Positions 35,948-45,997 of a stretch of DNA of 64,000 bases are shown here, in pieces (positions within the stretch are counted from its first letter, which is position 1; every line of letters starts with the position of its first letter). This stretch comes from Lantana camara (taxonomy: Eukaryota > Streptophyta > Magnoliopsida > Lamiales > Verbenaceae), in NCBI GenBank assembly GCA_037501455.1, contig CM074863.1:11032001-11096000 (forward strand), given 5' to 3'. Below the pieces are notes generated by a model. It was not told the origin of the DNA, did no database searches, and was given only the letters and a program-made list of their open reading frames with translations. Position numbers and translations under genes: made by a program.

Positions 35948-36389
35948 TGATAAACTCCGTTATACGAGAGACGACGTTAGAACGGTCTCGAGCTCGTAGC
36001 AAAGAACGATTAAAGTTGAAAGTCCGGCAAGACCCGCCGGTGGGAAAATTTTGGGAAAGGAGAGAAAACAAAGATTTAGGTTGGAAGTTTGCAAATATTA
36101 TTATTCGTATCAAACTGTTCTTAATTCTAACAATATATAGTAAGGATATCTCTAAACTCTAAGACTCTGCAGAAAACAGAATTATGTAACAAAAGATTAC
36201 CATAACTAACATAACTATCTAAGGAAATATACGAAATCCTAAACTCAATCTAATTCATATTCATTCTGCCAACTTGGACGTTTCGGCACTCTGCTGCTTC
36301 TACGAACTTGAACAGCAGTCCTTTCAGCATTCCTTTCCTGCTCCTGATTGCTGCTCACTTGATGCGAATCATGGCTTTCCTCCGTATCA
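35948..36389 (-). mobile_element. 442-bp retroelement-like insertion with 5-bp TSD
   Basis: The ends TGATAAAC and CGTATCA are flanked by CAAAG at 35943-35947 and 36390-36394; sister units carry a single CAAAG here. The minus strand starts TGATACGGAGG and opens a frame ending RRSSRVPKRPSWQNEYELD (stop near 36254), which resembles the linker between integrase and reverse transcriptase in copia polyproteins. This could be a much-reduced copia-derived element or a solo LTR that captured coding sequence. I could not assign a named family. Confidence 0.6.
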
Positions 36390-36394
36390 CAAAG

Positions 36395-36637
36395 ACTGAT
36401 AATATTTATAATCCACTAATCCAGGACTTGATTGCATATATGGAAGATCATGGAAAACTTATATACAGCAAAGAAGTGTTTGATGTGCACAAAAATATAT
36501 GAACAAGTTCTTTCTCATTTAAATGTACCTATGCATTAAGAATCCACAATTTACAACCACGCACCACCTCTCTTAGCTTACTGCGCATGAGGCATCGGGT
36601 TCATACCTATGATGCTCGTTAATTTTTAAAAGTATCA
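36395..36637. repeat. Array spacer module
   Basis: Sequence shared with 39280-39420, 42790-42930, 44215-44420 and 46475-46670 (GGAAAACTTATATACAGCAAAGAAG, CATTTAAATGTACCTATGCAT, TTTACAACC, GAGGCATCGGGTTCATACC). It lies between family A and B copies and has no convincing coding potential on either strand. Confidence 0.7.
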
Positions 36638-36647
36638 TTTTTGTTAT

Positions 36648-37313
36648 GGGTTTTATACACATTTCACCTATGTTAGTTGAAATGGCAAAAAAACACTCCG
36701 TGTTATAAAAATATGGCAAAAAAACACTCCGTGTTATAAAAATTAATACAAAAAACCCTGTGTTTTCAAAATATTTGCATGATGAACCCTGAAAATTTTT
36801 GGTGTTAGACACGCGCTAAAAGGGTGATTAGAACACTAATTTTCTCAATTTGTTGGATGTGACATTTTTTATATTTTGATATACATCATCTCATATCTCT
36901 CCATATTGTTAAATACTTTTTTATATGCACCAAAATCCTGTACAAAATAAAAATTGCATGAAAAACATATAAACAAGTATATGTTCAATACTTTTTTATA
37001 TGTATAGAGACCTTGTACAAAATAAAAATTGCATGAAAAACTCTATAAATAAGTATAAAAAAGGGTATATAGAGAGAGATGAAATGATATATGTCAGAAT
37101 ATAAAAAGTAAATTAGTCATTTCACATCCAATAAATAAGGAAAATTAGTGTTCTAATCGGGCTTTTAGGCTTTAGCACATGTCCAACACCATAAATTTTC
37201 AGGGTTCGTCATGCAAATATTTAGAAAACACAAGGTTTTTTGTATTAATTTTTCTAACACAGGGTTTTTCTTGTCCATTTCACCTTCCACAAAGGGTATG
37301 ATATAAATAACTC
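36648..37313. mobile_element. Mutator-like MITE of 666 bp in the array spacer
   Basis: The inverted arms are imperfect but clear: AAAAAACACTCCGTGTTATA, CAAAATATTTGCATGA and GAACCCTGAAAATTTTTGG on the left have complements on the right. The target duplicate TTTTTGTTAT (10 bp) is at 36638-36647 and 37314-37323. Array paralogues at 44430 and 46690 read through without it. Non-coding. Arms resemble those of the element at 52643-54127. Confidence 0.82.
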
Positions 37314-37323
37314 TTTTTGTTAT

Positions 37324-37698
37324 ATTGGGATGTGTCAGCGTGTAGGGCAAACGGGCATCGGCATATGATAATTTTAAAAATAAAATTCATATCGTCCTGC
37401 TCATGTCGTATTTATATCACTACATCTTTGTTGTGGATCATAGATAGGTTCGTAGTCATTTCCACCAAACTCCCAGATCAAAATCTAATGGAAAAAGGAA
37501 AAGATGAAAAACTACATCTTGCTCCAATTTTTATTGAAGCCCATCACCTTTTCCAAAACAGACCTTCCTTGGCAGAAAATATATAGACAGCAAAACCAAT
37601 AAAAACATGTAGCACTTTTATACTATTCCTCGGAAAAGGAAAGAAATTAAACATTATACAGAAAGAAATAAATGGAAAATATTCCAACAGAGTCAGAA
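37324..37698 (-). pseudogene. Spacer plus vestige of a family B gene (B3)
   Basis: The left part matches the B1 downstream spacer. The stretch near 37515-37580 (GCTCCAATTTTTATTGAAGC ... AACAGACCTTCC) matches the 3' end of B1 at 46935-46990. The rest of B is missing and the A3 downstream region follows at once, so a deletion or unequal crossover joined the two. No protein could be made. Confidence 0.65.
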
Positions 37699-38313
37699 TC
37701 AAGGGAACACCCTCCTTGCCATAAACAAATCAACCAACATCTGGGTCCTCTCAATGGCACCTCCGCGTATCTGGTGCAGCAGCCACTCGTAATACGTACC
37801 AGGCGTCGTGCATATGCCTATCCACTTCCATAGACGAATGATAAACAATTAAAAGACCGCCGCAGCCCGATCACAAAACTCCCATCTTTCCCGCACCACA
37901 ATGCGCTCGCCGTCAAACTCCAGCTAATACCCACTGGCAACAAATCCGGAATTCGGCAAGGCTTTGGGACGAGGGCGGGGATCATGTAAACTACCCAAGC
38001 CACTGGAGAAAACCATTTTCTGTACCCTAATTCAAAAAACACCAACTCCAAGACTGCCACGATGCCGATTTCCAGGAAAACACAGCGCATGATTTTGTTT
38101 TTGGTTTTGAAGTAGTTTTCTTGACGGAAGTTTTGGGAGAATGATTGAACTGTCTGGAGAAAGACAGTGACTACGGTTGCTAAGATCGGAAGAGAAGACA
38201 TCTGAAGATTATGTGAAATCCCAACACATTGTTCATGATCCATGTGAGCAACCAGAAACTTTCCTCCCATGCTTCTGCCATTGTTATTATTTCTCCAGTC
38301 TTGGAAATGTACA
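37699..38313 (-). pseudogene. Family A copy A3 (dead)
   Basis: Homologous to A5-A7 throughout, with an ATG in the conserved place (AEAWEESFWLLTWIMNNVLGF near 38270). A deletion of about 16 bp near 38190 removes the SSWYPLP region and shifts frame; further deletions affect the loop after PKPCRIPDLLP and the C-terminus. The TATA motif of intact copies is degraded (TTACATACAGG). Readable segments include ELVFFELGYRKWFSPVAWVVYMIPALVPKP. Confidence 0.85.
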
Positions 38314-38564
38314 CTTACCTTACATACAGGGCCAATTGCACTAATAATTCCAAAGAACCCCTCAAGTATTATTAATAACACTAAGATCCATTAGACGGTT
38401 ATACCTCGGTTTTAGGCAGAAACAAATTGCAATACTACAATACCGGCCTGCCCGAGGATTTTTTCGAGGGAAGAAAAAAAAAAAAGAAAAGGGTTTTAGG
38501 GGAGTCGAGTGAAATGCGTTTAGTAAATATCGAATTAATACATCGGACGTACCCTTTATTTTTA
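38314..38564 (-). promoter_or_regulatory. Upstream module of copy A3
   Basis: The array-wide upstream block with a damaged TATA box. The MITE at 38565-39070 sits in it. Confidence 0.6.
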
Positions 38565-39070
38565 GGGAGAATTACATCTGGCTACCTTCACAATGGGCGA
38601 AATTACAACACAGAACCTCTAGTTTGAAAAATTACATATTAGTCCCTAACCTTTATGTTCCGTTTGAGGTCCCTCCGTTCGGTTAGGGTTCCGTCAAATT
38701 TGACCATTAATTATATTATACATAAACTATAAATATTATCTTTTAAAATATAATTTAAACACAAAAAAATGTACGTAATAATCCTTAAAATTTATAAATA
38801 TTAACAAATCGATCCCTTAACATTTAATATATAACAGAATAGTCCCTGGGTCAAATTTTCTAACAAAACGAACTCTCACTTTTATGTATATTACAAAACA
38901 ACCCTCGAGGGTATTTTGGTCATTACAGGGGTCAAATTTGACGGAACCCTAACGGAATGAAGGGACCTCAAACGGAACATAAAGGTTAGGGACTAATGTG
39001 TAATTTTTCAAACTAGAGGTCCTGCGTTGTAATTTCGCCTATTATGAGGGTAGTCAGATGTAATTTGCCC
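38565..39070. mobile_element. Mutator-like MITE of 506 bp with perfect 9-bp TSD and an empty site in the window
   Basis: The ends GGGAGAATTACATCTGGCTACC and its diverged complement (GGTAGTCAGATGTAATTTGCCC) lead into long inverted arms containing AACCTCTAGTTTGAAAAATTA and GGACCTCAAACGGAACATAA. It is flanked by TTATTTTTA at 38556-38564 and 39071-39079. The paralogous site 42571-42579 holds a single TTATTTTTA in otherwise matching sequence. Related to the element at 13370-13676 by its GGG(T/A)(A/G)AATTACA ends. Confidence 0.93.
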
Positions 39071-39079
39071 TTATTTTTA

Positions 39080-39622
39080 TTATAAATGTCAAGAGTGACG
39101 GTTGGTTAAAGTCTTATAAATTAGAGAAGAAACAAGAATCAATAGTGGATCATGTATATACACTAGAACGACCTGTATTTTGTTTAATCAGTTGTATTAA
39201 TATTGTCAATTGCCATCATCATAAACAAATCATCATGGTCATCTTCTTGTACAAAGGCTGATTTTATATATAATATTTCTGGGGACAATATTTATGCGGA
39301 TTCAGGACTGACTGCATGCAATGGACGAGAATGGAAAACTTATATTCAGCAAAGAAGTGCTTCATGTTCAGAAATATATACAAGTTATATCACATTTAAA
39401 TGTACCCATACATCAAGAATTCTTTTTTTTTTTTTTTTTTTGTTGCGAAGAAAGAGTTGCAGAAAATATATTTATACAACACAGCAAAACTAATAAAAGT
39501 GTACCTGTAGCACTTTACCTAATAAAAAAGAAAACTCCTAAGGACTATAATATTCCTTGAAAAAAGGAAAGAAAATAATACAAGGAAAGAAATAAATGGG
39601 AAATATTCTAACAGAGTCGGAA
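39080..39622. repeat. Array spacer and downstream region of A4
   Basis: Shared with 42590-43110 and other units, including a poly(T) run at 39422-39441 and the GGAAAGAAAATAATACAAGG block that probably forms the 3' untranslated end of family A genes. No coding sequence. Confidence 0.65.
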
Positions 39623-40270
39623 TCAAGGGAACAGTACCCCCTTGCCATAAACAAATCAACCATCATCTGGCTCCTATAGATGGCCCGTCGGCGTATCTGA
39701 TGCAGCAGCCACTCGTAATACCCGGCGTCGTGCATGCATGTGTCTATCCACTTCCATATACAAATGGTAAGTAAATAAACGACTGCTCTCCCCTGCCAAC
39801 TGCAGCCCAGTGACAAGCTGGCTCACATAACTCCCATCTTCCCCGCACCAGAAGTCCCACAATACACCCACTGTCAAAGTCAAGATAGCGTTGAAGTCAT
39901 TAGCCACCGGCAACAAATCCGGAATTCGGCAAGGCTTTGGGACGAGGAAGGGAATCATGTAAACTACCCAAGCCACTGGAGAAATCCATTTTCTGTACCC
40001 TAATTCAAAAAAGACCAACTCCAGGACTGCCACCATGGCGATTTCCAGGAAAACACAGAGCATGATTTTGGGTTTGGTTTTGAAGTATCTTTCGTGACGG
40101 TGGTCTGTAGAAAATGATTGAACGGTCAGGACAAAGTCGGTGACTATGGTTGCTAAAATCGGAAGAGGGTACCACGACGAGAGAAGACATCTGAAGATTA
40201 TGTGAAAACCCAATATGCTGTTGGTGATGCTTGTGACCAACCAGAAGGTTTCCTCCCATACTGCTGCCAT
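39623..40270 (-). pseudogene. Family A copy A4, frameshifted near the C-terminus
   Basis: It starts at the conserved ATG (40270; AAVWEETFWLVTSITNSILGF) and stays in family frame through the transmembrane region and ELVFFELGYRKWISPVAWVVYMIPFL to MEVDRHMH. There a four-base duplication (GCATGCATG near 39732) shifts the frame and the protein ends RRRVLRVAAASDTPTGHL at 39674. The original C-terminus survives in another frame but carries an extra insertion before the family stop. It might still make a 198-aa protein with a foreign tail, so its status is uncertain. Confidence 0.75.
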
Positions 40271-40318
40271 TGGTATTATGAATTATCTCTCCTGTCTTAG
40301 ATATATGTGTACACATAT

Positions 40319-40326
40319 CTTATATA
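40319..40326 (-). promoter_or_regulatory. TATA box of A4
   Basis: TATATAAG on the minus strand, about 50 bp upstream of the conserved ATG, is at the same place in A5, A6 and A7. Confidence 0.6.
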
Positions 40327-41640
40327 GGGCCAATTACGCTAATAATTCCTACGTTGTGAGATGCCCCTCAAGTATTATTAATAACACTAATTAAGATCCC
40401 ATGTGCCTAAGTTTCAACGCAGAAACAGATTGCAATACTACAATGCGGGCCCTGCCCGACAACACGAATGTTGTTTTCGAGGAAAATAAGGTTTAGGACA
40501 GAATAGTAGAATGCGTTTAGGAATTATTGAATTAATATAGTAATGAGTTCTGGTTTGATGTATCTTTATTTTTATTATTATAAATGAAGATAAATGGTAT
40601 ATTCTGTAGAATTATACGCCTTTGTTGATCTCGGCATATTGAATACGTTGTAGTTGTCAACGTCCAACGTTTGGTCGAGTCACCAAATGCCAAAAGTAGC
40701 TTACCAGCTAATCCCGGAAAAAGAGGAGTCCCATGACCTCAAATCTCTCCACCACTCATCTACCTAGATACCACCTGCCCCTCCTGACAGCTATAAAAGC
40801 TCCACTTTCCAACTTTTGGCACATTATCAGCTCTCATACTTTTACGGCATTCAATATTCATTTTTCCGAAGACGTGAAGTTTTTAGCAAGCAACACTACT
40901 ATCTACTACATCATCCAACGGTTTTCTACATCTTTATATTTACCCTAAGCTTTATAATTATTCTTTGTTTGTATTCTTACTTCGCATTGTAATTCTCCTC
41001 ATCATTAATACAATTTTTACATCTTAATTTCTTATATTAGTGGTGTTAAAATCGATAAGCATCAATGAGAGATACCCCTCAACTATTATTAATAACACTG
41101 AGATCCCTTTTACCTTAGTTTCAATGCAGAAACAGATTGCAAATACTACAATGTCGGCCCTGCCCGACAACATGATTGTAGTTTTCGAGGTAAATAAGGT
41201 TTAGGAATGTGTAGTAAAATGCGTTTAGGAATTATCGAATTAATATAGTAATGAGTTCTAGTTTGATGTCTTTGGACGTACCCTTTATTTTTATTATTAT
41301 AAATGAAGATAAATGGTACATTGAGTAGAATTATACGCCTTTGTTGATCTCTTCATACAAAACGTTATAGTTGTCAACGTCCAACGTTTGGTCAAGTCAC
41401 CAAGAGAAGAAACAAGAAGTACCATTCGTGGATGTCGATATACTTAATTATTACAACAATTCATCATTATCATCTTCATGTACAAAGCCTGATTTTATAT
41501 TTCTTGGTACAATATTTTATACTTCAGGCGCCGTCCAATGCAATGAACTAGAAAGATCAGTTATAACAGCTTGAATAATGCGTGAAAGACTAAAGACAAA
41601 AAGGAATTGAGAAGACGTACGCTGCTGTTTTAAAGTCACA
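40327..41640. repeat. Two copies of the upstream module with a 0.37-kb foreign stretch between
   Basis: The conserved module occurs at about 40357-40690 and again at 41066-41400 without a gene between. The segment 40695-41065 is absent from all other units; it contains a TATAAAAG motif near 40794 and T/A-rich 3' text, and resembles an LTR or promoter fragment that I could not identify. The stretch 41400-41640 continues as array spacer. No gene is supported. Confidence 0.6.
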
Positions 41641-41660
41641 AGAGTAAAGCAGCATCATGA

Positions 41661-42293
41661 TCAAGGGAACACTCCCCTTGCCACAAACAAATCAACCATC
41701 ATCTGGCTCCTCGCAATGGCACCTCGGCGTATCTGGTGCAGCAGCCACACCGAATACCCGAGGTCTTGCATACGCCTATCCAATTCCACGTACCAAACAT
41801 AAGCAATTAAACTACCGCTCCGCCCTGCCAACTGTGCCCCAATACCAAGCTGCCCATAATTCCAATTATCTTTCCCGTACCACAAGTCCCACAATACACT
41901 TCCCGTCAAACTCAAGATAACAATGTATTCATCAGCCACTGGCAATGAAACTGGTGGCTTCCGGACGAGGGCAGGGATCATGCAGACTACACAAGCAACT
42001 GGCGAAATCCATTTTCTGTACCCTAATTCAAAAAAGACCAACTCCGAGAGTGCCACAATGCCGATTTCCAGCAAAATACAATTCATGATTTTGGTTTTGG
42101 TTTTGAAGTAGCTTCGGTGGCGGTAGGTATCAGAAAAATAATGAACGGTCAAGAGAAACACCGTGGTGACGGTTGCTAATATTGGAAGAGGGTACCACGA
42201 GGAGAGAAGACATCTGAAGATTATGTGAAACCCCAATACGCTATTCATGATCCATGTGAGCAACCAGAAAGTTTCCTCCCATGCTTCTGACAT
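41661..42293 (-). CDS. Family A membrane protein A5, intact
   Basis: A single-exon gene for 210 aa starting at ATG 42293 (MSEAWEETFWLL). Upstream in-frame codons lack an ATG, and a TATA motif lies only about 40 bp upstream, so this start is preferred. Hydrophobic segments at about residues 9-29, 32-53, 68-90 and 94-112 suggest four membrane spans; a further moderately hydrophobic stretch is near 150-165. Family signatures: LSSWYPLPILATV, RSYFKTKTKIM, SELVFFELGYRKWISPVA, and the C-terminal QIRRGAIARSQMMVDLFVARGVFP. I do not recognise the family, and no catalytic motif or signal peptide is evident. Neighbours are paralogues on the same strand. Confidence 0.75.
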   Translation of the reverse strand: MSEAWEETFWLLTWIMNSVLGFHIIFRCLLSSWYPLPILATVTTVFLLTVHYFSDTYRHRSYFKTKTKIMNCILLEIGIVALSELVFFELGYRKWISPVACVVCMIPALVRKPPVSLPVADEYIVILSLTGSVLWDLWYGKDNWNYGQLGIGAQLAGRSGSLIAYVWYVELDRRMQDLGYSVWLLHQIRRGAIARSQMMVDLFVARGVFP

Positions 42294-42330
42294 TGGTATT
42301 ATTTCTCCAGTCTTGGAAATGTACACTTAC

Positions 42331-42340
42331 CTTATATATA
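42331..42340 (-). promoter_or_regulatory. TATA box of A5
   Basis: TATATATAAG on the minus strand, about 40 bp upstream of the ATG, is followed upstream by the array-wide conserved block (GGCCAATTGC, GTTATTAATAATACTTGAGG, GTTTCTGCG). Confidence 0.6.
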
Positions 42341-43119
42341 GGGCCAATTGCACTAATAATTCCGAAGAACCCCTCAAGTATTATTAATAACACTAAGACC
42401 CATTAGACGGTTATACCTCAGTTTTAGCGCAGAAACAAATTGCAATACTACAATACCGGCCTGCCCGAGGTTGTTTTCGAGAGAAAAAAAAAAAAAAAAA
42501 AAGGATTTTAGGGGAGTCAAGTAAAATGCGTTTAGTAAATATCGAATTAATAATACATCGGACGGACCCTTTATTTTTATTATAAATGTCAAGAGTGAGA
42601 GTGACGGTTGGTTAGATTCTTAATTAGAGAAGAAACAAGAATCAATCGTGGATCATTTATATACACTATAAAGACATGTATTTTGCTTAGTCAGTTGTAT
42701 TAATATTGTCAGTTGTCATCATCATAAACAAATCATCATGGTCATCTTCTTGTACAAAGGCTGATTTTATATATAATAATATTTCTGGTCTGGGGACAAA
42801 TCCAGGACTGACTGCATGTACGGAAGAGAATGGAAAACTTATATGCAGCAAAGAAGTGCTTCCATGCATGTTCAGGAATATATAAAAGTTATATCACATT
42901 TAAATGTACCTATACATCAAGAATTCCTCTTTTTTTTTTTAGTTGTGAAGAAAGAGTTACAGAAAATACAGCAAAAATAATAAAAGTGTGTAGCACTTCT
43001 CCTAAAAAAAAAAAAAGAAGACTCCTAACTACTATATATAATATTCCTTGGAAAAGGAAAGAAAATAATACACGGAAAGAAATAATTGGGAGATATTCCA
43101 ACAGAGTCGGAAATTGGAA
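42341..43119. repeat. Array module between A5 and A6
   Basis: The conserved upstream module of A5 is followed by spacer and A6 downstream sequence. It contains the empty insertion site TTATTTTTA (42571-42579) and poly(A)/poly(T) runs at 42485-42502 and 42930-42940. No gene. Confidence 0.7.
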
Positions 43120-43764
43120 TCAAGGGAACTCCCCCCTTTCCATAAACAAATCAACCATCATCTGGCTCCTATAGATGGCACCTCGGCGTATTTGGTACAG
43201 CAGCCACAAGAAATACCCGGCGTCGTGCATATGCCTATCCACTTCCATATACAAATGATAAATAATTGAACGCCTGCCCTCCCCTGCCAACTGCATCCCA
43301 ATAATAAGCTGCCTCACATAGCTCCCATCTTCCCAGTAACACCAGTCCCACAATACAGCCCCTGTCAATAGCAACATAGCATTGAAGTCTTCAACCTCCG
43401 GCAACAAATCCGGAATTTGGCAAGGCTTTGAGACGAGGACGGGGATCATGTAAACTACCCAAGCAACCGGAGAAATCCATTTTCTGTACCCTAATTCAAA
43501 AAAGACCAACTCCAAGACTGCCACAACCGCCATTTCCAGGAAAAGAACACGGAGCATCATTTTGGGTATGGTTTTGAAGTATCTTTCGTGACGGTAGTCT
43601 GTAAAAAATAATGGAACGGTCAGGAGAAAGACGGTGACTACGGTTGCTAAGATCGGAAGAGGGTACCACGACGAGAGAAGACGTCTGAAGATTATGTGTA
43701 AACCCAATACGCTGTTGGTGATGCTTGTGACCAACCAGAATGTTTTCCCCCATGCTTCTGCCAT
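43120..43764 (-). CDS. Family A membrane protein A6, intact
   Basis: A single-exon gene for 214 aa starting at ATG 43764 (MAEAWGKTFWLV). Same layout as A5: four predicted membrane spans (about residues 9-29, 32-53, 69-91, 95-113), the conserved VLELVFFELGYRKWISPVAWVV core and the tail QIRRGAIYRSQMMVDLFMERGEFP. The loop after MIPVLVSKPCQIPDLLP is a few residues longer than in A5. Open over its full length with its own TATA motif. Function unknown; the membrane location is inferred from hydrophobicity only. Confidence 0.75.
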   Translation of the reverse strand: MAEAWGKTFWLVTSITNSVLGLHIIFRRLLSSWYPLPILATVVTVFLLTVPLFFTDYRHERYFKTIPKMMLRVLFLEMAVVAVLELVFFELGYRKWISPVAWVVYMIPVLVSKPCQIPDLLPEVEDFNAMLLLTGAVLWDWCYWEDGSYVRQLIIGMQLAGEGRRSIIYHLYMEVDRHMHDAGYFLWLLYQIRRGAIYRSQMMVDLFMERGEFP

Positions 43765-43807
43765 TGCTATTGTTTCTCCAGTCTTAGATACATGTGTATA
43801 CACATAT

Positions 43808-43815
43808 CTTATATA
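43808..43815 (-). promoter_or_regulatory. TATA box of A6
   Basis: TATATAAG on the minus strand, about 45 bp upstream of the ATG, at the same place as in A4, A5 and A7. Confidence 0.6.
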
Positions 43816-44711
43816 GGGCCAATTACGCTAATAATTCCTAAGTTGTGAGAATTATTAATAACACTAAGATCCCTTGTACCTAAGTTTCAACGCAGAAACA
43901 GATTGCAATATACGACAATGCCGGCCCTGCCCGACAACACGAATGTTGTTTTCATGGAAAATAAGGTTTAGGAATGTATAGTAAAATGCGTTTAGGAATT
44001 ATTGAATTAATATAGTAATGAGTTCTCATTTCATGTCTTTGGAACGAACCCTTTATTTTATTATTATAAATGAAGATAAATGGTATATTCTGTAGAATTA
44101 TACACCTTTGTTCATATATCTCTGCATATGAATACGTTGTAGTTGTCAATGTCCAACGTTTGGTCAAGTCACCAAGAAAAGAAACAATCGATATACTTAA
44201 CTATGGGTACAATATTTATAATCCAGGACTGATAGTGATGGCATACATGGAGGAGAAAGGAAAACTTATATACTGCAAACAAGTCTGTCATATGTTCAGA
44301 AATATATATATATATATATATGGACAAGTTATCTCCCATTTAAATGTACCTATACATCAAGTATCCACAATTTACAACCTCGCATCACCCCACTTACTAC
44401 ACTGATCAGAGGCATCGGGTTCATACCTATAATGCTCATACAGTTTCAAAGAGTATGATGTTGTCATATCGAGATGTGTCGGATACTGTACCGAGCAGAC
44501 GACATGATAAATTTAGAAAAAAGAAATTCATATTGCCGTACTCGTGTCGTGTCTGTATCTCTGTATCAGTGTTGCCGGTCATAGTTTGGTACTCATTGCC
44601 ACCGAATTCCGAGATCAAAACTAACGGAGAAAAGAAAAGGAGAAGAAGAAAAATTACAACTTTGAATTTAGTGTTGAATTTAAAAATTAATTATCAATTT
44701 GAAAAATAAGT
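43816..44711. repeat. Array module upstream of A6
   Basis: Conserved upstream block, then the spacer found also at 46475-46930 (GGAGAAAGGAAAACTTATATAC, GAGGCATCGGGTTCATACC, GTCGTGTCTGTATC). No gene is supported; open frames here have no conserved coding pattern. Confidence 0.65.
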
Positions 44712-45005
44712 TTAGAGAAGAAAGATTGGGTAGAATTTGAAAATTAAGTAGCGAAGAAAAATGTGGATGACGATCATGGCCTGGAAAAGCAGCTCAATGG
44801 AGAGAGGATGAATGAGGTTGTTAATGGCAGGCTTTTTCTCGGGATGCATCTGTTTTAGCCTCAATACTCCTGACTGAAATAGCCGCCATGGAACACCGAG
44901 AGATTGAGGAGGAAGGCGGCGGAGAGGGCTAATCCCAGCGGTTGTTGTTCTTGAGGTAAGTGAAGAGGAATTGGCAGAGGAGAGAGATGCACAAGTCGAG
45001 GGCAA
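44712..45005 (-). pseudogene. Family B partial copy B2 (dead)
   Basis: Matches the middle of B1: LRLKQMHPEKKPAINNLIHP and LSIELLFQAMIVIHIF are readable in one frame, while the part corresponding to B1's LDLCISLLCQF segment is in another frame. It covers roughly residues 70-160 of B1; both ends are missing. It lies between A6 and A7 as B1 lies beyond A7, pointing to an original A-B repeat unit. Confidence 0.8.
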
Positions 45006-45318
45006 TTAACAATATATATTCTCATTCATTTTTAACATCTTTAATCAAATATCAGCATGGAAAGATTGATTTTGAATATAAAGTAGTTTTAAATCTTCCG
45101 ATCACCACCATATATATTTCAATCAATACAATTAACAAAATGAATATTAATTACTCGTGTGTAAGTTGGAGATGTCACGAAATAATATAGTGGTTATTGT
45201 GTTAGCAAGAGGCATTATTGTCGCAAAATAAATGTTGCTATAACTTAATAACTTATGAATACATTTCACTTGTACATGCTTTTCATTCTAGGTCACGAGC
45301 CGCACGACAGTGTCATGA
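45006..45318. other. Spacer between B2 and A7
   Basis: AT-rich, with no gene. The right part resembles the 3' flank of A1 and A2 (CATGATCAAGGGAACA preceded by a GAGCCG.ACGACAGTG motif). Confidence 0.55.
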
Positions 45319-45951
45319 TCAAGGGAACAACCCCCTTGCCCTTAACAAAGCAACCAACATCGGGCTCCTCTCAATGGCACCTCTGCGCATCTGATGCAGC
45401 AGCCACTCGCAATACCCGTCGTCGTGCATATGCCTATCCGCTTCCATATACAAATGATAAGTCAGTAAACGAATGATCACCCTTACCAACGACACCCCAA
45501 TAATAAGCTGGCTCCAATTATAAATCCCATCTTTCTCGCGCGATAAGTCCCACGATACACTCCCCATCAAACTCAAGTTAATTTCGTAGTCATCACGCAC
45601 TGGAATTGGGTAAGGCGTTTGGACGAGGGCGGGGATCATGTAAACTACCCAACCAACCAGAGAAATCCATTTTCTGTATCCTAATTTGAAAAAGACCAAC
45701 TCCAAGACTGCCACCAAGGCGATTTCCAGGAAAGCACAGAGCATGATTTTGAGTTTGTTTTTGAAGTAGCTTTCGTGACGGTAGTTATCGGAAAATGATG
45801 CAAGGGTCAGGAGATAGACGGTGGCTGTGGTTGCCAAGATCGGAACAGGGTACCACGACGAGAGAAGAAATCTGAAGATCATGTGACACCCCAATACGCT
45901 GTGCGTCATCCATGTGATCAACCAGAAAGTTTCCTGCCATGCTGGTGCCAT
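45319..45951 (-). CDS. Family A membrane protein A7, intact
   Basis: A single-exon gene for 210 aa starting at ATG 45951 (MAPAWQETFWLI). It is the most divergent intact copy: FKLGYRKWISLVGWVVYMIPALVQTPYPIP in the core and QMRRGAIERSPMLVALLRARGLFP at the end, yet without gaps in the membrane segments. Hydrophobic stretches lie at the same places as in A5 and A6. An open frame despite such divergence argues for past selection on the protein. No known domain recognised. Confidence 0.75.
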   Translation of the reverse strand: MAPAWQETFWLITWMTHSVLGCHMIFRFLLSSWYPVPILATTATVYLLTLASFSDNYRHESYFKNKLKIMLCAFLEIALVAVLELVFFKLGYRKWISLVGWVVYMIPALVQTPYPIPVRDDYEINLSLMGSVSWDLSREKDGIYNWSQLIIGVSLVRVIIRLLTYHLYMEADRHMHDDGYCEWLLHQMRRGAIERSPMLVALLRARGLFP

Positions 45952-45987
45952 TGGTATTATTTCTCCAGTCTTAGATATGTACACTAT

Positions 45988-45997
45988 CTTATATATA
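45988..45997 (-). promoter_or_regulatory. TATA box of A7
   Basis: TATATATAAG on the minus strand, about 40 bp upstream of the ATG, in the shared upstream module that runs to about 46230. Confidence 0.6.

Noticed and set aside
42294..42326. Longer N-terminus for family A proteins (YISKTGEII...)
   Set aside because: The extension would begin at a GTG, lies almost on the TATA box, and is frame-disrupted in A4; the downstream ATG is preferred.
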